This document shows, one piece after another, positions 22,146-24,621 of a DNA stretch of 24,621 bases. The DNA lies in contig JAEOTF010000164.1 of the NCBI GenBank assembly GCA_016840025.1, positions 1 to 24,621 of the forward strand. Direction: 5' to 3'. The stretch comes from Candidatus Hodarchaeota archaeon. Lineage in GTDB: Archaea; Asgardarchaeota; Heimdallarchaeia; Hodarchaeales; YT1-039. The notes below the pieces were generated by a model, which was not told the DNA's origin, made no database searches, and saw only the letters and a list, made by a program, of their open reading frames with translations. Within the stretch, counting starts at the first letter, position 1, and every line of letters starts with the position of its first letter. Made by a program: the position numbers and the translations under genes.

Positions 22146-23520
22146 TCAAATGTATCATGCGACTCGAAGAGCTACTAGATTTCTTTTTGTGTTGTCATTG
22201 GTGTGTTACATTGTGGAATTTATTTGGATTTATTCGAGTAAACACTTACCTCAACAAGATTATATCCTTGTTACTCTATTGGGTATAATACCGCTCTTAG
22301 CTTTCAATATTGGTCTTATTATTTATGAAGGAAGGCGGCGTTTAATATCATGCACAAGCATATTTTTTTGGCGAACAGTAATAACTTTCTTAGTAATTCT
22401 ATTACCTATCTTGTATTTGTTTCTTCGAAATATATTTACTTGGATATCATTTTTGGATGGATTAGGTCTAATTGGAATCATATTAATTATAATTTTCATT
22501 CCATTTGGAATTTTTGGAGGGGCCCAAAGCCAAGAGGATATCAAAGTTATTCTAATTAGACACATTTTTGAAATAATGTGGATGCCAGAACCGAGCGTAT
22601 ATTCTCAATCAGCATTTGGATTAATAGAAAAACGGCGATCTCCATTTTACATAAATCGAGATGTTCTAGAATCTTTTCAAAACAGTTGGATTAGCAAAAA
22701 TTTGGAAGCACTTGAAGTTGGAAAACTTGCTGAAAAAGTAGCTAAAAATAAAATAAAATTAGTTCTTGATATTGGTGGAGGGGAAGGAATTTTTACTAGA
22801 AAGGTGCTTGAAGATTTAAAAGGAAGAAAGCTTTTAGATCCAGATCCATATATAGTAATGATTGATCCAATTGATTGGGAAACGGACTATATAAACAATC
22901 TAAAGGGCATGAGTGCAAATGTTTCTTTTCTGCAGGGCAGATTTGGCGAAATTGAACGAGTATCAGATATTGAAAAATTTGACTTCATAATAGCCTCACA
23001 TAGTATTTATGGCATGTGTGATTCTCAAATATCAGATCGGGTAGCAAACCTAAACGAGGTAATCGAACGAATATTTAAACTTATAAAAGTTGATGGGAGA
23101 ATTGTAATTGTTTTGGCTTCCTTGAATTCTCGCGCTTATAACTTCAAGAATGAAGCATTAAACCTCTTATTCGGGAATCCGAAACAAGACTTAGCAGCAG
23201 AAGATCTTCGGTTTATTGAAAAGCTTTCCTCCGCTAATTTTACTCAGATTGATGGTGTTTTCAACCTAACTAAGCCTTTAGATGAATGGAATCGTGGTCA
23301 GTCTACTGAGTTAATAAATTGGCTCCAATACTTTCTGAGGGCTCCATTATCAAATAAGAGTGAGACTGCTAATGAATTAAAGGAGCTAATAATGATGTAT
23401 GTTCAAGAAGCAAAAAGCCTGCCAGAACATACTCTTTCATCTCACTTTGATATCGATGGAAACTCTTTAACAGAAGGCGATTTAGTATTACTTCATAAAA
23501 CTCAGGTATGGGTTGCTTGA
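22135..23520 (+). CDS. Membrane-anchored SAM-dependent methyltransferase
   Basis: This 461-residue protein fuses an N-terminal membrane part to a class I methyltransferase. Hydrophobic segments lie near 17-37, 44-64, 80-100 and 106-130. The soluble domain starts near 150. SAM-binding motif I is LVLDIGGGEGIF (about 209-220), followed by the acidic end of strand 2 (VMIDPIDWE) and motif IV-like DFIIASHSIYGMC. The start is TTG at 22135, preceded by AAGGAG at 22119-22124; the first in-frame ATG at 22150 is too far from that site. The methyl acceptor is not predictable; overall resemblance is to small-molecule methyltransferases. Linkage to the importer suggests it acts on the imported compound at the inner membrane face or on a product of the deaminase. 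Confidence 0.87.
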   Translation: MLNSQMYHATRRATRFLFVLSLVCYIVEFIWIYSSKHLPQQDYILVTLLGIIPLLAFNIGLIIYEGRRRLISCTSIFFWRTVITFLVILLPILYLFLRNIFTWISFLDGLGLIGIILIIIFIPFGIFGGAQSQEDIKVILIRHIFEIMWMPEPSVYSQSAFGLIEKRRSPFYINRDVLESFQNSWISKNLEALEVGKLAEKVAKNKIKLVLDIGGGEGIFTRKVLEDLKGRKLLDPDPYIVMIDPIDWETDYINNLKGMSANVSFLQGRFGEIERVSDIEKFDFIIASHSIYGMCDSQISDRVANLNEVIERIFKLIKVDGRIVIVLASLNSRAYNFKNEALNLLFGNPKQDLAAEDLRFIEKLSSANFTQIDGVFNLTKPLDEWNRGQSTELINWLQYFLRAPLSNKSETANELKELIMMYVQEAKSLPEHTLSSHFDIDGNSLTEGDLVLLHKTQVWVA

Positions 23521-23567
23521 AATTGAGTTATTTCTGCAATCTAATAAAACGGGAAACCTAATATTTA

Positions 23568-24137
23568 ATGGACAATATTAAAACCATAATGATTCGTCAA
23601 CCTTCCTGGGCTTCAGAAGAAATAAATTTAGGAAGTATTTATGAAACAAATCAGGAAATGATGAGCCTTTCTATTCGGTTATCAAAACTAAATGTAATAA
23701 ATAAATCGGGAGGGCCCTTTGGTGCTGCCATATATGAAAAACAATCAGGTAAACTAATCTCAATAGGCGTTAATAGAGTGGTCCCTGAATATTGTTCAAT
23801 TGCACATGCAGAAATAATGGCAATAATGAACGCACAAATATCTCTAGAGAAATATAGGTTAGACTTGGTCAAGGGAAAAAACTTTGTTCTTGCGTCTTCT
23901 TCTCAACCATGTTCAATGTGTTATAGCGCAATAATTATGTCAGGATTAAAATATTTTATATTTGGGGCATCGAGAAAAGATGTAAAAAATATAATTGGCT
24001 TTGACGAAGGTCCTCTTCCCAGAAAATGGCATCACATATTAAATTATTATGGAATTTCAGTTGAAAAAAACATATTACGTAAAGACGCTTGCGAAGTATT
24101 AAAATTGTATAAAAAGGATGGTGGAATAATATATTAA
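23568..24137 (+). CDS. Nucleoside/guanine deaminase-like zinc enzyme
   Basis: This 189-residue protein of the cytidine deaminase-like superfamily has zinc ligands in HAE (80-82, with Glu82 as proton shuttle) and PCSMC (114-118). GGPFGAAIYEKQSGKLISIG (48-67) is the substrate-side strand, and the pattern resembles bacterial guanine deaminase (GuaD) and tRNA adenosine deaminase (TadA). TadA normally lacks the long N-terminal helix and the extended tail seen here, and the transporter context favours a free base or nucleoside. The reaction would be hydrolytic removal of an exocyclic amine with ammonia release. Only GGGAAA about ten bases upstream serves as ribosome binding site. It follows the methyltransferase by 47 bp and closes the operon. 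Confidence 0.88.
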   Translation: MDNIKTIMIRQPSWASEEINLGSIYETNQEMMSLSIRLSKLNVINKSGGPFGAAIYEKQSGKLISIGVNRVVPEYCSIAHAEIMAIMNAQISLEKYRLDLVKGKNFVLASSSQPCSMCYSAIIMSGLKYFIFGASRKDVKNIIGFDEGPLPRKWHHILNYYGISVEKNILRKDACEVLKLYKKDGGIIY

Positions 24138-24349
24138 TTAATATTTTAATTTGTATGGAAAGTGGATTTTGAATCCAGTATGCTTTTAAACCAAAGTTAG
24201 CTTTTAATCGAGTCATAGATTTTACTAATAAACTCAATTATGTCTAGTATAGGCAAGAGATTTTTCGCTGACTATCCCATAAAATAGGGGTGAAAATCTA
24301 ATAGGCTTTTTGATTCGTAATCATTATGTCCGGGACTCGTCCATTCAAA

Positions 24350-24502
24350 TCACGCTAATAACAACATCAGCTGACTTAATTGGGTTGAGATTTCTCTTTT
24401 CTTTGTCAGGATTTTGTTTATGATTATCTCGGATTGGGCGTACCCAATATCTTCTTTAGGAATTAATTCATCAACCTCCCTTTTGCTGATACAACCGGCA
24501 TA
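24350..24502 (-). pseudogene. 51-codon fragment, possible gene remnant
   Basis: The minus-strand frame between a TGA at 24505-24503 and the TGA at 24352-24350 encodes AGCISKREVDELIPKEDIG followed by YAQSEIIINKILTKKREIST and a leucine-rich end. There is no ATG, GTG or TTG start with a ribosome binding site. The helical, Lys/Glu-balanced composition looks like the C-terminal end of a decayed gene. Chance is possible. Confidence 0.3.
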
Positions 24503-24610
24503 TCAGTTTTTAGAACAGAAAAATCGATATAGAAAACCAAATAATACTAGAAAATATGTAGGAAAAGTAAACTTTTTTGTTGTTTTATACGTTTATATAT
24601 ATGAGACGAA

Positions 24611-24618
24611 AAAAGGAG
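24611..24618 (+). promoter_or_regulatory. Ribosome binding site-like run at the window edge
   Basis: AAAAGGAG ends three bases before the window edge, downstream of an AT-rich, TATA-like stretch (24584-24600). A plus-strand gene probably starts just outside the window. An ATG at 24601 is also open to the edge, but would place this purine run inside the coding sequence. Confidence 0.35.
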
Positions 24619-24621
24619 AAA

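Larger units (their letters stand above)
24138..24621. other. Right-end intergenic region
   Basis: About 480 bp with no intact gene. It holds a 51-codon minus-strand open fragment (24350-24502) and a purine-rich site at its very end. A GATTTTTC ... GAAAATC dyad with a 22-bp interior lies near 24258-24297. No tRNA or riboswitch was recognised. Confidence 0.6.

Noticed and set aside
23568..24137. tRNA adenosine deaminase TadA
   Set aside because: Longer N- and C-termini and linkage to an importer fit a free base or nucleoside deaminase better; not excluded fully.
24301..24360. tRNA-like 3' half around CCATTCAAATCACG
   Set aside because: No matching acceptor or anticodon arm could be folded around it.

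Overview
The window reads as AT-rich bacterial DNA. Genes are tightly packed, several have purine-rich ribosome binding sites, two proteins carry lipobox-type signal peptides, and there is an ABC importer with a membrane-anchored binding protein. The phylum cannot be fixed from sequence alone. The tandem SnoaL-like lipoproteins at the left edge recall families I associate with Candidatus Aminicenantes and similar uncultured lineages, but that is a weak impression. No tRNA, rRNA or CRISPR array was found.

Layout from left to right: (1) 1-1611, three tandem NTF2/SnoaL-fold secreted proteins, two of them clear lipoproteins. (2) 1976-4963, a small phage-like module of tyrosine recombinase, a possible small terminase and a large terminase, with no portal, capsid or tail genes. 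(3) 5168-5893, a HEPN-type protein with its own promoter. (4) 14229 down to 6128 on the minus strand, an eight-gene operon: SNF2-type helicase, ParB/Srx-domain protein, ParB-like HTH protein, metallo-beta-lactamase-fold protein with beta-CASP-like motifs, an 89-aa protein, then dndC, dndD and dndE. This is a DNA phosphorothioation locus. Instead of the DndFGH restriction genes it carries a four-gene block that probably corresponds to a PbeABCD-type effector. No dndA or dndB lies beside it. (5) 18915 down to 14809 on the minus strand, a second directional cluster: an unrecognised protein, a PD-(D/E)XK nuclease-like protein, a GIY-YIG gene broken by one in-frame TAA, a HEPN protein, and a RecB/Cas4-like nuclease fused to a topoisomerase-type zinc ribbon. 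(6) 19671-24137 on the plus strand, an operon with an NMT1/THI5-type ABC importer (ATPase, binding protein, permease), a membrane-anchored SAM methyltransferase and a nucleoside/guanine deaminase-like enzyme.

Regions 2 to 5 together look like a defence island next to a mobile-element remnant. In the Dnd operon, DndC, DndD and DndE should place sulfur in the DNA backbone, using a cysteine desulfurase encoded elsewhere. The helicase, ParB-like and metallo-hydrolase proteins are the likely modification-sensing or antiviral arm. The second cluster combines two nuclease-fold proteins, a dead or restarted third nuclease, and a HEPN protein around an unrecognised leading gene. It is the best candidate here for an undescribed system, but functional unity is only inferred from co-orientation and spacing. 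The right-hand operon looks metabolic: uptake of a small, perhaps nucleobase- or pyrimidine-like, compound followed by methylation and/or deamination.
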